Positions 7,938 to 18,500 of a stretch of DNA of 64,000 nt are shown piece by piece. The DNA is from Dactylosporangium fulvum (lineage in GTDB: Bacteria; Actinomycetota; Actinomycetes; Mycobacteriales; Micromonosporaceae), in contig NZ_CP073720.1 of NCBI RefSeq assembly GCF_025137375.1, positions 9,820,501 to 9,884,500 of the forward strand, written 5' to 3'. Each line of letters starts with the position of its first letter. Position 1 is the stretch's first letter. Both the position numbers and the translations under genes were made by a program. The notes under the pieces are model-generated. The model did not search any database, was not told where the DNA came from, and worked only from the letters and a program-made list of their open reading frames with translations.

Positions 7938-10900
7938 GTGCGTGAGCATTCACCGCGTTGGGAGCAGATCAACCCCAGCGCGTACACGCACGAGCAGGAC
8001 GGCCTGCGAATCCTCGGCTCCTATCTGCCGGACGCCGACCCGTACCACGTCTGGGCGAACGTCGAGTTCGTCGGCACCGACGGATCCATCAACGAGGTCG
8101 ACGCGCTGGTGCTGGTCCCGAGCGGCCTGTACGTCCTGGAACTGAAGCACTGGCAGGGTGAACTGTCCGGCAGCGGCACGCAGTGGGTCCGCCGGATGCC
8201 GAACGGCCGGCTCATGCCGGAGGACAACCCGTACATCCTGGCGAACCGCAAGGCGAAGCGCCTCGCCGGCCTGATCCGGCACTATGCCCGGCAGCAGGGC
8301 AGAGCCGACCAGACCCCGTACGTCGGCGCGGCGGTCTTCCTGCACGCGGTCGCGCTGCAGGCGAGTCTCGACGAGATCGGCCGGCAGCATGTGTACGGCC
8401 TCGACCAGCATCCGTCCGGCCTCGACAGCATCAAGGATCTCCTGCTCGCCCGGCCCCGCAACCCCGACCATCTCGTCGACCCGGACCGGGGACGGCAGAT
8501 CGTGGAGCTGGTCCGGGGCGCGAAGATCCGTCCGTCGGTCGCCGACCGCAAGGTGGGTCAGCTGCTGCTGCACTCGAAGCCGTTCGCCGAAGGCATCGGC
8601 TGGCAGGATTTCCTCGCCGGGCACGCGCTCGACACGCAGTTGGTGCGCCGGGTCCGCTTCTACCTGACCAGCCGGGCCGCCGACGACGAGATCCCGGTCA
8701 TCCGGCGGGGCGCCGAGCGGGAGTTCCGGCTCCTGCAGGGCATCCACCATCCGGGCATCGCCCGGGCGACCGACCTCGTGGATCACCCGCTCGGGTCAGC
8801 GGTCGTGTTCGACCACGACAAGGGCTCGATCCGGTTCGATCAGTGGCTGACTGAGCACAACGCGCGGCTCCGGCTCGCCCAGCGGCTCCGGCTCGTCCAG
8901 GACCTTGCGGAGATCATCGACTACGCGCACTCCCGCCGCCTCGCCCACCGGGCTCTACATCCGCGGGCCGTGTTCGTCTCCGACCCGGAGGGTCCCCGCC
9001 GTTCGCTGGTCGTGACCGACTGGCAGACCGGCGGCAGGATGGCCGGCGCCACCCAGCTGACCCGGCTCAGCTCATCCACCGACGGCGCTGGGCTGGAGCT
9101 GTTCTTCGACGACGAGGTACGCCGCTACCAGGCACCCGAAGCGGCCATCAGCTCCGCCATCCCGGGCAGCCAACTGGACGTCTTCTCGCTGGGTGCGATC
9201 GCGTACCGGATCTTCGCCGACACTGAGCCGGCAGCGACCGCGGAAGACCTCGTCGCGGCGGTCCACGACAGTGGGCTCGACCTGTCCGCGGCCGCCGACG
9301 GCATGCCCGAGAGCCTGGTGCAGCTCGTGTACGACGCGACCCGCGGCGACCCGGCACAGCGGCTGCGGGATGTCACCGCATTCCGCGCAGGGTTGGAGCG
9401 GGTGTGGGAGGCGATGACCGCACCAGAGCCCGAGCCGGTCGTCGACCCGCTCGGGGCGCACAAGGGCGACGTGCTCGACGGTGATCTGACAGTGGTCCGG
9501 CGGCTCGGCACCGGCGCGACGGCACTGGCGCTGCTAGTCACCGAGCGCACCCCCGACGGGCCACGGGAACTGGTGCTCAAGGTCGCCCGCGACGAGCAGC
9601 ACGCCGAGCGCCTCGGGACCGAGGCCGAGACCCTGGACAAGCTGAAACACTGGCAGGTCGTATCGCTGGTGAAGGGTCCGGTCAACGTCGGCGGTCGCAC
9701 GGCACTGCTGATGGAGAGCGCTGGCGCCCGGACCCTCGCGCAGGAGCTTGAAGGCAACCGCCGGCTGGCGCTTGACCTGCTCGAACGGTACGGCCGGGAC
9801 CTGCTCGACATCGTCGTCTTCCTCGAGGGTCAGGGCATTTGGCACCGCGACATCAAGCCGGCCAACCTGGCGGCCCGGCCACGGCCGAAGGACAAGCAGC
9901 CGCACCTGTGCATCTTCGACTTCTCCCTGGCCAATGCCGCAGCCGACCAGATCCGCGCCGGCACCCCGCCGTACCTCGATCCGTTCCTCGGCCCGCCGCG
10001 CCGGATGCGCTACGACGCCGCGGCGGAACGGTTCTCAGCAGCGGTCACGCTGTACGAGATGGCGACCGGCCAACTGCCGCGCTGGGGAGACAACGCCAAC
10101 CCCGCTGCGATCACCGACGAGGTCGGCCTCGACCCGGCGTCGTTCGACCCGGCGGTCGCCGACCGGCTCGCCGGGTTCTTCGCCAAGGCCCTCGCCCGGG
10201 ACGCCGCCCGCCGGTTCGACACCGCCGAGGACATGTCCGATGCCTGGCGGGTCATCTTCAAAGAGATTCCCAAGTCGGTGCCGGGACTTGTGCCCATCGG
10301 CCCCAGCCCGACGGCACTCACGCCGGAGTCGCTGCTCGACATCACCGGATTGACCGCCCGTGCCCGGTCGGCGCTGGAGCGGCTCGGGGTCCACACGATC
10401 GGGGAACTGCTGGCCTACGAACCCTCCGCGCTCACCCGCGCGCAAGGCGTGCCCGACGCGACCCGCAAAGAGATCCTCGCGCAGGTCCGCGCATTGCAGG
10501 GGCAGGTCACGGTACCGGTGGCGGCGCCGGTCGACGACAAGCCGCTCGCGCACGGCGTGGAGGCCGTCAGCGCCACCCTGCTGCCGAAGGCCACCACTCG
10601 AAACACGAAAGAACGGCACATCCTGGAGGTACTGCTGGGGCAGGCGCCGACCGAGGACGGCACGTTCCTGCGCTGGCCGGCCCAGGCCGAGGCCGCCCGG
10701 GCAACCGGCCAGTCCCAGCCGCAGATCTCCGTCCTACTTCGCAAACAGGCGAAGCTGTGGCTCGACAACCGGGCACTGGAACAGGTACGCGACGAGATCG
10801 TGACCCTGCTTGACGCGCGCGGCGGAGTCATGTCCGCCGAGGAACTCGCCGACGCGCTGATGGCGGCCCGTGGCTCGTACACTGCCGACCCGAAGCGCCT

Positions 10901-12077
10901 GCCGCAGGCGATCGGGCTGGCCCGCGCCGCCGTCGAGGCCGAACTGACCCGCGGTGGCGACGCCCGCCTCGCCATCCAGCGCTTCCGGGGCAGCGACTCG
11001 GTCCTCGTCGGCCGCGAGCCGGACGACCCGAGCGCGACCACCACCGCCTCCGAGCTGCTGGCCTACGCGGTACGGCTGGGCCGGCGTGCCGCCGAACTCG
11101 CCGCACTGGACCCGCTACCGACGCGTCAGCGGGCGCTGGAGGAACTGCGCATCATTCCGGTGCCGGACGGTGCCGCGGCGATCCCGGAGGCGCGGCTGCT
11201 GCAGCTCGCCGCCGCAGCCAGTAACGGCGCAGCGGACGTCAACACGGTCGGCCAGCTGTATCCGGTGGACATGCCGGCCGAACGTGCCCTGCGGCTCGCC
11301 GCGCCCAGCCTCGTCGGCCAGACCCTCGGTCATGAGCGGCTCCAGGACCGGGTCCGGGCCAGGTTCCCGCGCGCACGTCCGCTGCCGCGCCGGCTGGACG
11401 AGGACACCCTCAATGCCTGTGGGGTACCGCTCACCTGGGATCCCGTGCGGCAGGTGTACGCACCGCGCAGCGCCGGCGGCACATACAGCGCCACCCGGGC
11501 CGGCACCTTCCTCGCGGCGCCGCTGACCGGCCCCCGAGACGACGCCGAGGTCGACAACAGGCTGGCGGCAGCCTTGAAAGGCCAAGGCTTCCTGGCCCTG
11601 CTGGCCCCGTTGAAGCGGCTGGTATCGGCACGGCGTGCCCTGCTGACCCGGCTGCACCTCACCGAGTTGGACGTCACCGCCGTGCTGCTCGACGAGTTGC
11701 GCCGGCTGAACTTCGGCTGGGAGGCCGTCGTCGCGGCGGACACCGGCGACCCCGCCGACGTCGAGTTCCGCACCCTGGTCGACCTGGTCAAGCACCACGT
11801 CGTACCGGAGATCGAGAAGGCCCTCGCCACCGACCAGCCGCTACTGATCACGGAGGCGGCGCCGCTCGCCCGGTACGGGCAGCTGCGGGTGCTGCAAGAA
11901 CTGGCCGACCTGAGCCGCCCCCGCCCAGCCGCCCGCCTGCTGCTGGTGCCCGCCCGGAGGCTCGAACCCGCCATGCTCGACACCGCGCAACTGCCGCTGA
12001 CCTCACCGGCCAGCCAGTCTCTCTGGCTGCCGGAAACCTGGATCACCCCCACCGCCGAGAGGACCGCGAACCGATGA
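7938..12077 (+). CDS. pglW: PglW: NERD domain, pseudokinase-like and Ser/Thr kinase domains (BREX type 2)
   Basis: A 1,379-residue multidomain protein. Residues about 15-130 form a NERD (nuclease-related) domain with the typical EVDALVLVPSGLYVLELKHW strand pattern. Residues about 235-500 resemble a protein kinase with broken catalytic motifs: HRALHP near 337 in place of HRDLKP, and TDW in place of DFG. Residues about 515-780 form a second kinase domain with an intact catalytic loop (HRDIKPAN, near 635), DFS for DFG (near 660), and GTPPYLDP in the activation segment. A helix-hairpin-helix or RpoA C-terminal-like segment follows (LLDITGLTARARSALERLG, about 797-855), then a long C-terminal part. 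PglW is the kinase of the Streptomyces phage growth limitation system. The GTG start has a strong AGGAGG about 6 bases upstream. It overlaps pglX by 4 bp and heads the operon. Confidence 0.92.
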   Translation: MREHSPRWEQINPSAYTHEQDGLRILGSYLPDADPYHVWANVEFVGTDGSINEVDALVLVPSGLYVLELKHWQGELSGSGTQWVRRMPNGRLMPEDNPYILANRKAKRLAGLIRHYARQQGRADQTPYVGAAVFLHAVALQASLDEIGRQHVYGLDQHPSGLDSIKDLLLARPRNPDHLVDPDRGRQIVELVRGAKIRPSVADRKVGQLLLHSKPFAEGIGWQDFLAGHALDTQLVRRVRFYLTSRAADDEIPVIRRGAEREFRLLQGIHHPGIARATDLVDHPLGSAVVFDHDKGSIRFDQWLTEHNARLRLAQRLRLVQDLAEIIDYAHSRRLAHRALHPRAVFVSDPEGPRRSLVVTDWQTGGRMAGATQLTRLSSSTDGAGLELFFDDEVRRYQAPEAAISSAIPGSQLDVFSLGAIAYRIFADTEPAATAEDLVAAVHDSGLDLSAAADGMPESLVQLVYDATRGDPAQRLRDVTAFRAGLERVWEAMTAPEPEPVVDPLGAHKGDVLDGDLTVVRRLGTGATALALLVTERTPDGPRELVLKVARDEQHAERLGTEAETLDKLKHWQVVSLVKGPVNVGGRTALLMESAGARTLAQELEGNRRLALDLLERYGRDLLDIVVFLEGQGIWHRDIKPANLAARPRPKDKQPHLCIFDFSLANAAADQIRAGTPPYLDPFLGPPRRMRYDAAAERFSAAVTLYEMATGQLPRWGDNANPAAITDEVGLDPASFDPAVADRLAGFFAKALARDAARRFDTAEDMSDAWRVIFKEIPKSVPGLVPIGPSPTALTPESLLDITGLTARARSALERLGVHTIGELLAYEPSALTRAQGVPDATRKEILAQVRALQGQVTVPVAAPVDDKPLAHGVEAVSATLLPKATTRNTKERHILEVLLGQAPTEDGTFLRWPAQAEAARATGQSQPQISVLLRKQAKLWLDNRALEQVRDEIVTLLDARGGVMSAEELADALMAARGSYTADPKRLPQAIGLARAAVEAELTRGGDARLAIQRFRGSDSVLVGREPDDPSATTTASELLAYAVRLGRRAAELAALDPLPTRQRALEELRIIPVPDGAAAIPEARLLQLAAAASNGAADVNTVGQLYPVDMPAERALRLAAPSLVGQTLGHERLQDRVRARFPRARPLPRRLDEDTLNACGVPLTWDPVRQVYAPRSAGGTYSATRAGTFLAAPLTGPRDDAEVDNRLAAALKGQGFLALLAPLKRLVSARRALLTRLHLTELDVTAVLLDELRRLNFGWEAVVAADTGDPADVEFRTLVDLVKHHVVPEIEKALATDQPLLITEAAPLARYGQLRVLQELADLSRPRPAARLLLVPARRLEPAMLDTAQLPLTSPASQSLWLPETWITPTAERTANR

Positions 12078-15000
12078 TCGAACTGAAGCCGCTGCAGACC
12101 CAGGTCAAACACCTGGTGGACGACCTGCGCGGCCAGGTGACGTCGGACAGCGACCTGCGCTCCCGGCTGCTCAAGGAGCACAGCGAGGCGAAGGGCGCGG
12201 AACGGACCGGCGGCACCTTCGAGACGTGGCTGGAGGACGTCCTCGACCAGGCCGCCGTCGCCTGGGTGCTGGGCTGCGTCTTCGTCCGCTTCTGCGAGGA
12301 CAACCGGCTCGTCGACGGCCTCTGGCTGGGCGGCCCCGAGGCGGACGCCTCGGCCGGACAGGCGATCGAGCAGCGGCAGGCGTACCTCATCCAGAACCCG
12401 ACACACAACGACCGGCACTGGCTGCGCGAGGCGTTCCGGCACCTGCGGGCGCTGCGCGGGACCGCCCAGATCTTTGACGAGCACAACCCGGTGTGGCGCT
12501 TCGACGTCTCCGGCCAAGCGGCGGAGAATCTGTCCGAGTTCTTCCGCCGCGGCCCGGGACTCGCGTCGCTGCGCAGCGACGAACTGGACACCCGGTTCCT
12601 CGGCGACCTCTACCAGGACCTGTCGGCACACGCCAAGGCGACGTACGCGCTGCTGCAGACGCCCCTGTTCGTCGAGGAGTTCATCCTCGACCGCACGTTC
12701 GAGCCCGCGGTCAACGAGTTCGGCCTCGCCGAGACGAAGGTGATCGACCCAACCTGCGGCTCCGGCCACTTCCTCCTCGGCGCCTTCGCACGGCTGCTAC
12801 GCAAATGGCAGGAACGCGAACCGGCGACACCGGTGGAGACCCTGGTAGAGCGGGCACTGGCACAGGTGACCGGCGTGGACCTCAACCCGTTCGCCGTCGC
12901 CATCGCCAGATTCCGGCTCGTCGTGGCCGCGTTGCAGGCGACCGGCCGCCGCAACCTCGCCACGGCATACCCGGTCCGGGTCGCGGCCGGCGACTCACTG
13001 CTCAACTGGGGCGAACGCTCCAGCCACCAAGGCGAGCTCCCGGTCGGCCAGCCGAAGCACGACACCTTCGCGTACTTCAGCGAGGACGCCGACCTGCTCG
13101 CCGAATACCTGTCCCCCGGCCAGTACACGGTCGTAGTCGGCAACCCGCCCTACATCACGGTCAAGGACAAGACCCTCAACGAGCGCTACCGCAGCATGTA
13201 CTCAGCCTGCTCCGGCAAGTACGCGCTGACCGTGCCGTTCGCGCAGCGTTTCTTCGAACTGGCCAAGCGTGGCGACGGCGACGGGGACGGGGCCGGTCAC
13301 GTCGGGCAGATCACGTCGAACTCGTTCATGAAGCGTGAGTTCGGCAAGAACCTCATCAACAAGTTCTTCGCCGGGCAGGTCGACCTGGCGGAGGTCATCG
13401 ACGCCTCTGGTGCCTTCATCCCCGGCCACGGCACGCCGACGGTGATACTGATTGGCCGGAACCGTTACGCCAGCCCGCGCTACAGCGGCCCGATCCGCAC
13501 TGTGCTCGGCATCCGCGGCGAACCAGGCCAGCCCGCCGACCCGGCGAAGGGCCTCGTCTGGACGGCCATCGAACGCCAGATCGATACGGTGGGGGCGGAG
13601 TCCGAGTGGATTAGTGTTGCTAACTTCAGACGCGATCACCTAGCCACGCATCCGTGGAGTCTCAGTGGAGGCGGTGCAAGCGATCTGGTATCGGCCATTG
13701 AGGCGAACCGGACGCAGCGAATGGGTGATCTACTGTTCCGCATCGGATTCTACGGAGTCCTGGGGGCAGACGAGGTCTTTACTGCGCCGTTGCCTGCGTT
13801 TACTCGCAAGCAAGTTGAGCAGGATTACGTTGCGAGGTTGGTTGTTGGCGAGGAGGTTCGCGATTACGGCCTGATCGACGGCGACTACACCTTTCATCCA
13901 TACGACGCCAGCCGCAGCCTTGCGGACGTTACCGAGATGCCCAGCTTTGGTCAATGGCTTTGGCCATTTAGAACTACTCTTGGCAATCGGGCTACCTTTA
14001 CTAAGGGCACCTACTTCTCCGATAAGCGACCTTGGTGGGAATGGCACCAGGTCCCAAAGGATGTTGGTGCTCATGATTGGTCCCTAGCGTTCGGGTTTGT
14101 GGCGACGCATAACCAGTTTGTGCTGGATCGGGGTGGGAAGGTCTTCAAGCAGTCCGCGCCAGTGATCAAGTTGCCGGAGGGAGCGAGTGAGGACGACCAT
14201 CTGGAGTTGCTCGGTGTGCTGAACAGTTCGACCGCCTGTTTCTGGCTCAAGCAGGTCAGCCACGACAAAGGCATCCGAGGTGAAGGTGGCGGATTCACAA
14301 GCGACGACTGGGAACATTTCTACGAATTCACCGGGACTAAACTTCAACAGTTCCCATTGCCTGCGGCACGTCCGTTGGCGTTGAGCCGGGCGTTGGACGG
14401 GTTGGCGCAGAGGCTTGCGGTGGTTGCTCCGGGAGGTGTGGTCGCGGGCGGTGTGCCGACTCGGGAGCGGTTGAAGGTGGCGCAGGTCGAGTGGGTGTCG
14501 GTGCGGCGCGGGATGATCGCGTTGCAGGAGGAGTTGGACTGGCAGGTGTACCGGGCGTACGGACTGCTGGACGAAGACCTGTCCACGAACGACCCGCCCG
14601 AACTGGCGTTGGGCGAGCGGGCGTTCGAGATCGTCCTGGCCCGTAGCAGCGCGAAGACCGAATGGTTTACCCGGCACGGATCAACGCCGATCACCGACCT
14701 GCCGGCACACTGGCCGTCGGAGTACCAAGCGCTGGTCGAACGGCGGATCGCGGTCATCGAGTCGGACCGGAACATCGCCCTCATCGAGCGACCCGAGCAC
14801 AAACGCCGGTGGGCCGGCAAAGGCTGGGACGCCCTGCAGGCCGAGGCGTTGCGCGGTTGGCTGCTGGACCGGCTCGAATCCCCGGAACTGTGGGGCGGTG
14901 CGCCGAAACCGCAGTCGGTCGCGCAACTCGCCGACCGTGTCCGCCACGATGACGACTTCCGGGCCGTGCTGGACCTGTGGGTGGGTTCCGACGCCCACGA

Positions 15001-15577
15001 CCTCGTCAAGACCCTCGGCAAGCTCGTCGCCGACGAGCACGTGCCGTTCCTGCCCGCCGACCGGTACAAGCCTGCCGGCCTGCGCAAACGCATCCAGTGG
15101 GAACGCACCTGGGCATTGCAGCGGCGTGAGGACGCCGGCGAGACGATCAAGGACATTCCGGTGCCGCAAAAATATGCCTCCGCCGACTTCCTCAAAAGCT
15201 CCTACTGGGCCAACCGCGGGAAGCTCGATGTCCCCAAGGAGCGCTTCATCTCGTACCCTCGGACTGCTCTTTCCGGTGATGCCGGTGAACTGCTCGGCTG
15301 GGCGGGCTGGGACCATCTGCAACAGGCGCATGCTCTCGCCGCGTTATATCTTGACCGTAAGACCCGGGCTGCCTGGCCTGAGGAGCGACTGCTGCCCATT
15401 ATCGCCGGCATTGCCGAACTCGAGCCGTGGCTGCATCAGTGGTACGCCGAACCTCGTCCCGGCTACCCGGGCACGCCGGCCAAGTTCTTCTCCGGCCTGA
15501 TCGACACCGAGTTGGCCGCGCTCGGTGCCGACCGGGCGACCCTCACCAAGCTGCGTGGTCTTGAGGAGTTGTCATGA
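12074..15577 (+). CDS. pglX: PglX: BREX type 2 DNA N6-adenine methyltransferase
   Basis: A 1,167-residue methyltransferase with motif I (DPTCGSGHF) near residue 222 and NPPY near 356. It is the modification enzyme of Pgl/BREX-2; in Streptomyces it acts on phage DNA and its activity is tied to PglZ. Residues about 505-755 (13,590-14,340) correspond to the expected target-recognition region. That segment has a clearly lower GC content than the rest of the gene: 32 of 60 bases at 13,981-14,040 against 42 of 60 at 12,841-12,900. This suggests the specificity segment was exchanged by recombination. The gene overlaps pglW and pglY by 4 bp each, so the operon is translationally coupled. No frameshift is seen, and the C-terminal part aligns with the minus-strand paralogue. 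Confidence 0.92.
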   Translation: MIELKPLQTQVKHLVDDLRGQVTSDSDLRSRLLKEHSEAKGAERTGGTFETWLEDVLDQAAVAWVLGCVFVRFCEDNRLVDGLWLGGPEADASAGQAIEQRQAYLIQNPTHNDRHWLREAFRHLRALRGTAQIFDEHNPVWRFDVSGQAAENLSEFFRRGPGLASLRSDELDTRFLGDLYQDLSAHAKATYALLQTPLFVEEFILDRTFEPAVNEFGLAETKVIDPTCGSGHFLLGAFARLLRKWQEREPATPVETLVERALAQVTGVDLNPFAVAIARFRLVVAALQATGRRNLATAYPVRVAAGDSLLNWGERSSHQGELPVGQPKHDTFAYFSEDADLLAEYLSPGQYTVVVGNPPYITVKDKTLNERYRSMYSACSGKYALTVPFAQRFFELAKRGDGDGDGAGHVGQITSNSFMKREFGKNLINKFFAGQVDLAEVIDASGAFIPGHGTPTVILIGRNRYASPRYSGPIRTVLGIRGEPGQPADPAKGLVWTAIERQIDTVGAESEWISVANFRRDHLATHPWSLSGGGASDLVSAIEANRTQRMGDLLFRIGFYGVLGADEVFTAPLPAFTRKQVEQDYVARLVVGEEVRDYGLIDGDYTFHPYDASRSLADVTEMPSFGQWLWPFRTTLGNRATFTKGTYFSDKRPWWEWHQVPKDVGAHDWSLAFGFVATHNQFVLDRGGKVFKQSAPVIKLPEGASEDDHLELLGVLNSSTACFWLKQVSHDKGIRGEGGGFTSDDWEHFYEFTGTKLQQFPLPAARPLALSRALDGLAQRLAVVAPGGVVAGGVPTRERLKVAQVEWVSVRRGMIALQEELDWQVYRAYGLLDEDLSTNDPPELALGERAFEIVLARSSAKTEWFTRHGSTPITDLPAHWPSEYQALVERRIAVIESDRNIALIERPEHKRRWAGKGWDALQAEALRGWLLDRLESPELWGGAPKPQSVAQLADRVRHDDDFRAVLDLWVGSDAHDLVKTLGKLVADEHVPFLPADRYKPAGLRKRIQWERTWALQRREDAGETIKDIPVPQKYASADFLKSSYWANRGKLDVPKERFISYPRTALSGDAGELLGWAGWDHLQQAHALAALYLDRKTRAAWPEERLLPIIAGIAELEPWLHQWYAEPRPGYPGTPAKFFSGLIDTELAALGADRATLTKLRGLEELS
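13590..14340 (+). other. low-GC segment inside pglX, probable target-recognition domain
   Basis: Within pglX the codon use changes abruptly near 13,590 (many A/T-ending codons such as gtt, act, ttt and caa) and returns to the GC-rich pattern near 14,340. The sampled GC is about 53 percent inside against about 70 percent before it. It falls between the catalytic domain and the conserved C-terminal part, where specificity-determining segments of PglX-like enzymes lie. The borders are estimated by eye. Confidence 0.55.
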
Positions 15578-18500
15578 CGTTGCTGCGGGACCTCATCGAG
15601 ATTCCCACGTCAGTCGGGGACGCGGACTTCGTGGTTCGCGCCTCGGAGGGCGCGGACCTGCGCCGGTACGTCGTGACAGACGACCTGCGGCGCAACTTCG
15701 ACGAGGCGCTGTCGATGGTCGGGCACGCGATCACATCGGGCCGGTCGCAGGCGAAGTTCCTGCATGGTTCGTTCGGCTCCGGCAAGTCGCACTTCATGGC
15801 GGTCCTGCGGGAGATCCTGCAGCACAACCCAGAGGCGCGGGCGGTGCGTGGGCTGGCCGAGCCGGTCGCCAAGGCGGACGACAAGTGGCTGCGCGGCAAG
15901 CGGATCCTCAGTCTGACGTTCCACATGCTCGACGCGCAGTCGGTTGAGCAGGCGGTGCTGGAGGGGTACCTGCGGCAGATCACCGCACTGCACCCGGACG
16001 CGCCCGCACCGGCGGTGCACCATTCCGACGCGCTGCTGGCCGACGCGGCGCGGCATCGCGAGGATCTCCGCGACGAGCGGTTCTTCGCCCGGCTGGGTGG
16101 TTCAGGACTCACCCCTGGTACCGGCGGGGGCAGCCTGTCCGCGCAGGTCGCCCGGCAGGCCGGGTGGACCGCGCAGACGTATGAGGCGGCTGCCGCTCAG
16201 CCGCCGGGTACCGAGGAGCGGGACAAGCTGGTCAGTGCGTTGACCGCGGCGTTCTACACGGGTGCGGTGCGCAGTGGGCATTACCTGGACCTCGACACGG
16301 GGCTGGCGGTCATCACCCGGCATGCCAAAGATCTCGGGTACGACGGGATGGTCTTCTTCCTCGACGAGATGATCCTGTGGCTGTCGACGAAGATCGCGGA
16401 CCACACGTTCGTGCAGACCGAGGGTGCGAAGCTCAACAAGCTCGTCGAGTCGTCGGATGCGGCCCGGCCGTTGCCGATCGCGTCGTTCGTGGCGCGGCAG
16501 CGCAACCTGGAGGAGTTCCTCGGTCCGCAGGTCGGCGGCACCGAGCGGGAGGCTCTCGCGCATGTCATGCGTAGCGTGCAGGGCCGGCTGGGCAGCGACA
16601 TCGTGCTCGCCGACACCAACCTGCCGGAGATCACCGAGAAGCGGCTGCTGAAGCCGAAGGACGAGGCCGCGAGACACACCATCGACCAGGCATTCGCCGC
16701 GGTGCGCGGGAACCGGGATGTGTGGGACACGCTGCTGCTCGGCGCGCAGTACGGCGACGCCGGGATCGGCTCGGACGCCGCCGCGTTCCGCAGTCTGTAC
16801 CCGTTCTCGCCGGCGCTGGTCGCCACGCTGGTGGCGTTGTCGCAGGCGTTGCAGCGGCAGCGGACCGCGCTCAAGGTGATGACCGAGTTGCTGGTCGCCC
16901 GCCGGGACACGTTGCAGGTCAACGACCTCATCGGGGTGGCGGCGCTGTTCGAGCCGCTCGTTTTGCACGGTGAGCTGCCGGACCGGCCGCAGCTCAAGCA
17001 GCTGTTCCGGGCGGCCCGCGAGACGTATCTGCACAAGCTGCGCCCGCTGCTGCGCGCGGCGCATGGCATCGAGGAAGAGCAGGCCGCCGGGCATGAGCCG
17101 TTCCTGCTCGACGATCGGCTGGTTAAGACGCTGATGCTGGGCGCGCTGGTGCAGGAGGTGCCGGCCCTGCACAACCTCACCGCGGCGAAGTTGCACGCGT
17201 TGAACTTCGGCTCGATCGACTCGCCGGTCGAAGGGTACGAGAACCAGATCGTCCTGGAGCGGCTACAGCGCCTCAGCGACGACGCAGGCGAGCTGCATCT
17301 CACCGAGGGCCCGGACCCGGTGGTGTCGATCAAGTTGTCGTCGGTCGACTACGACAAGTTGCTCGATCTGGTGCGGGAGAACGAGACTGCCAGCGGTGTG
17401 TTGCAGCAGATGGTGCGTGAGCTGGTCGGTGAGGAGTTCGGCCTGGCCAGCGCTGAGGGGACGCTGGGTGAGTTGCAGCATCCCCGCGACTGGCGCGGCC
17501 GCCGGCACCATGTCCAGGTGCGGTTCGGTAATGTCCGCGACAAGGACACGCTGCCGGAGTCGGCGCTGGTCGCGTCCGGCGAGACGTGGCGTCTCGTCAT
17601 CGACTACCCATTCGATCCTGGCCACCGGCGTAACGAGGACTTCGCGCGGATCGAGACGTTGCCGCGCGGGTCGCGGACGGTGTTCTGGATGCCGTTGTTC
17701 CTCACCGATGAGGTCATGGGCCGGGTGCGGCAATTGGCGAAGGTCAACTATCTGCTCGGCAACACCGGCAGCGGTGACCGGTTGCAGAATCTCGCTGCGG
17801 ACTGGTCGCTCGCCGACCGGCAGCAGGGCAAGATCTACCTGCAGCAGCGTCAGCAGCAGCTTCGTGCGACGTTGCTGAACACGTTGAAGCAGGCGTACGG
17901 CGCGGCGAAACCCCAACCGTCCGATGTGGAGGACGACAGCGTCGGCGTGCTGCACACCCTCGCTGACGGGCTGCACATCGGCGACCCGCGGGGCGGCACG
18001 CTCAAGGCCGCGTTCGAGAACCTGACCGGTGAGCTGCTCGCCTGGGCGTACCCGGGCCGACCCGCGCTGCCGGACGACGAGAAGCCGGTCACCCGCAGCG
18101 AAATGGGCAAGATCCTCAAGTACGCGAAACTGGCGTCTGCCGACCCGACCAAGGGCGCTGCGGTCGACCAACTTGACCGCAAGACGATCCAGCGGGTCTG
18201 CAACCAACTGCGGCTCGGCGAGCTGATCGACCACCGGTATGTGCTGACCACGAGCACCAGCTGGTGGAGCCAGCACCTGCTGCAGGGCGCCGCCCAACAG
18301 GGCTACAAGGACCACTTCCCGGTGCACGTCCTGCGTGACCTGCTCGACAAGCCGGACGCCCGAGGTTTCGACCGTGAGCTGCAGAACCTCATCATCGCCG
18401 TGTTCGCGCTCGATCAGCAGCTCGCCTGGTACCAGGGCAACGTCAAGGTGACGGTCGACGCCGTGCAGGTGAACATCGACCAGTACGAACTGCGGCACCC

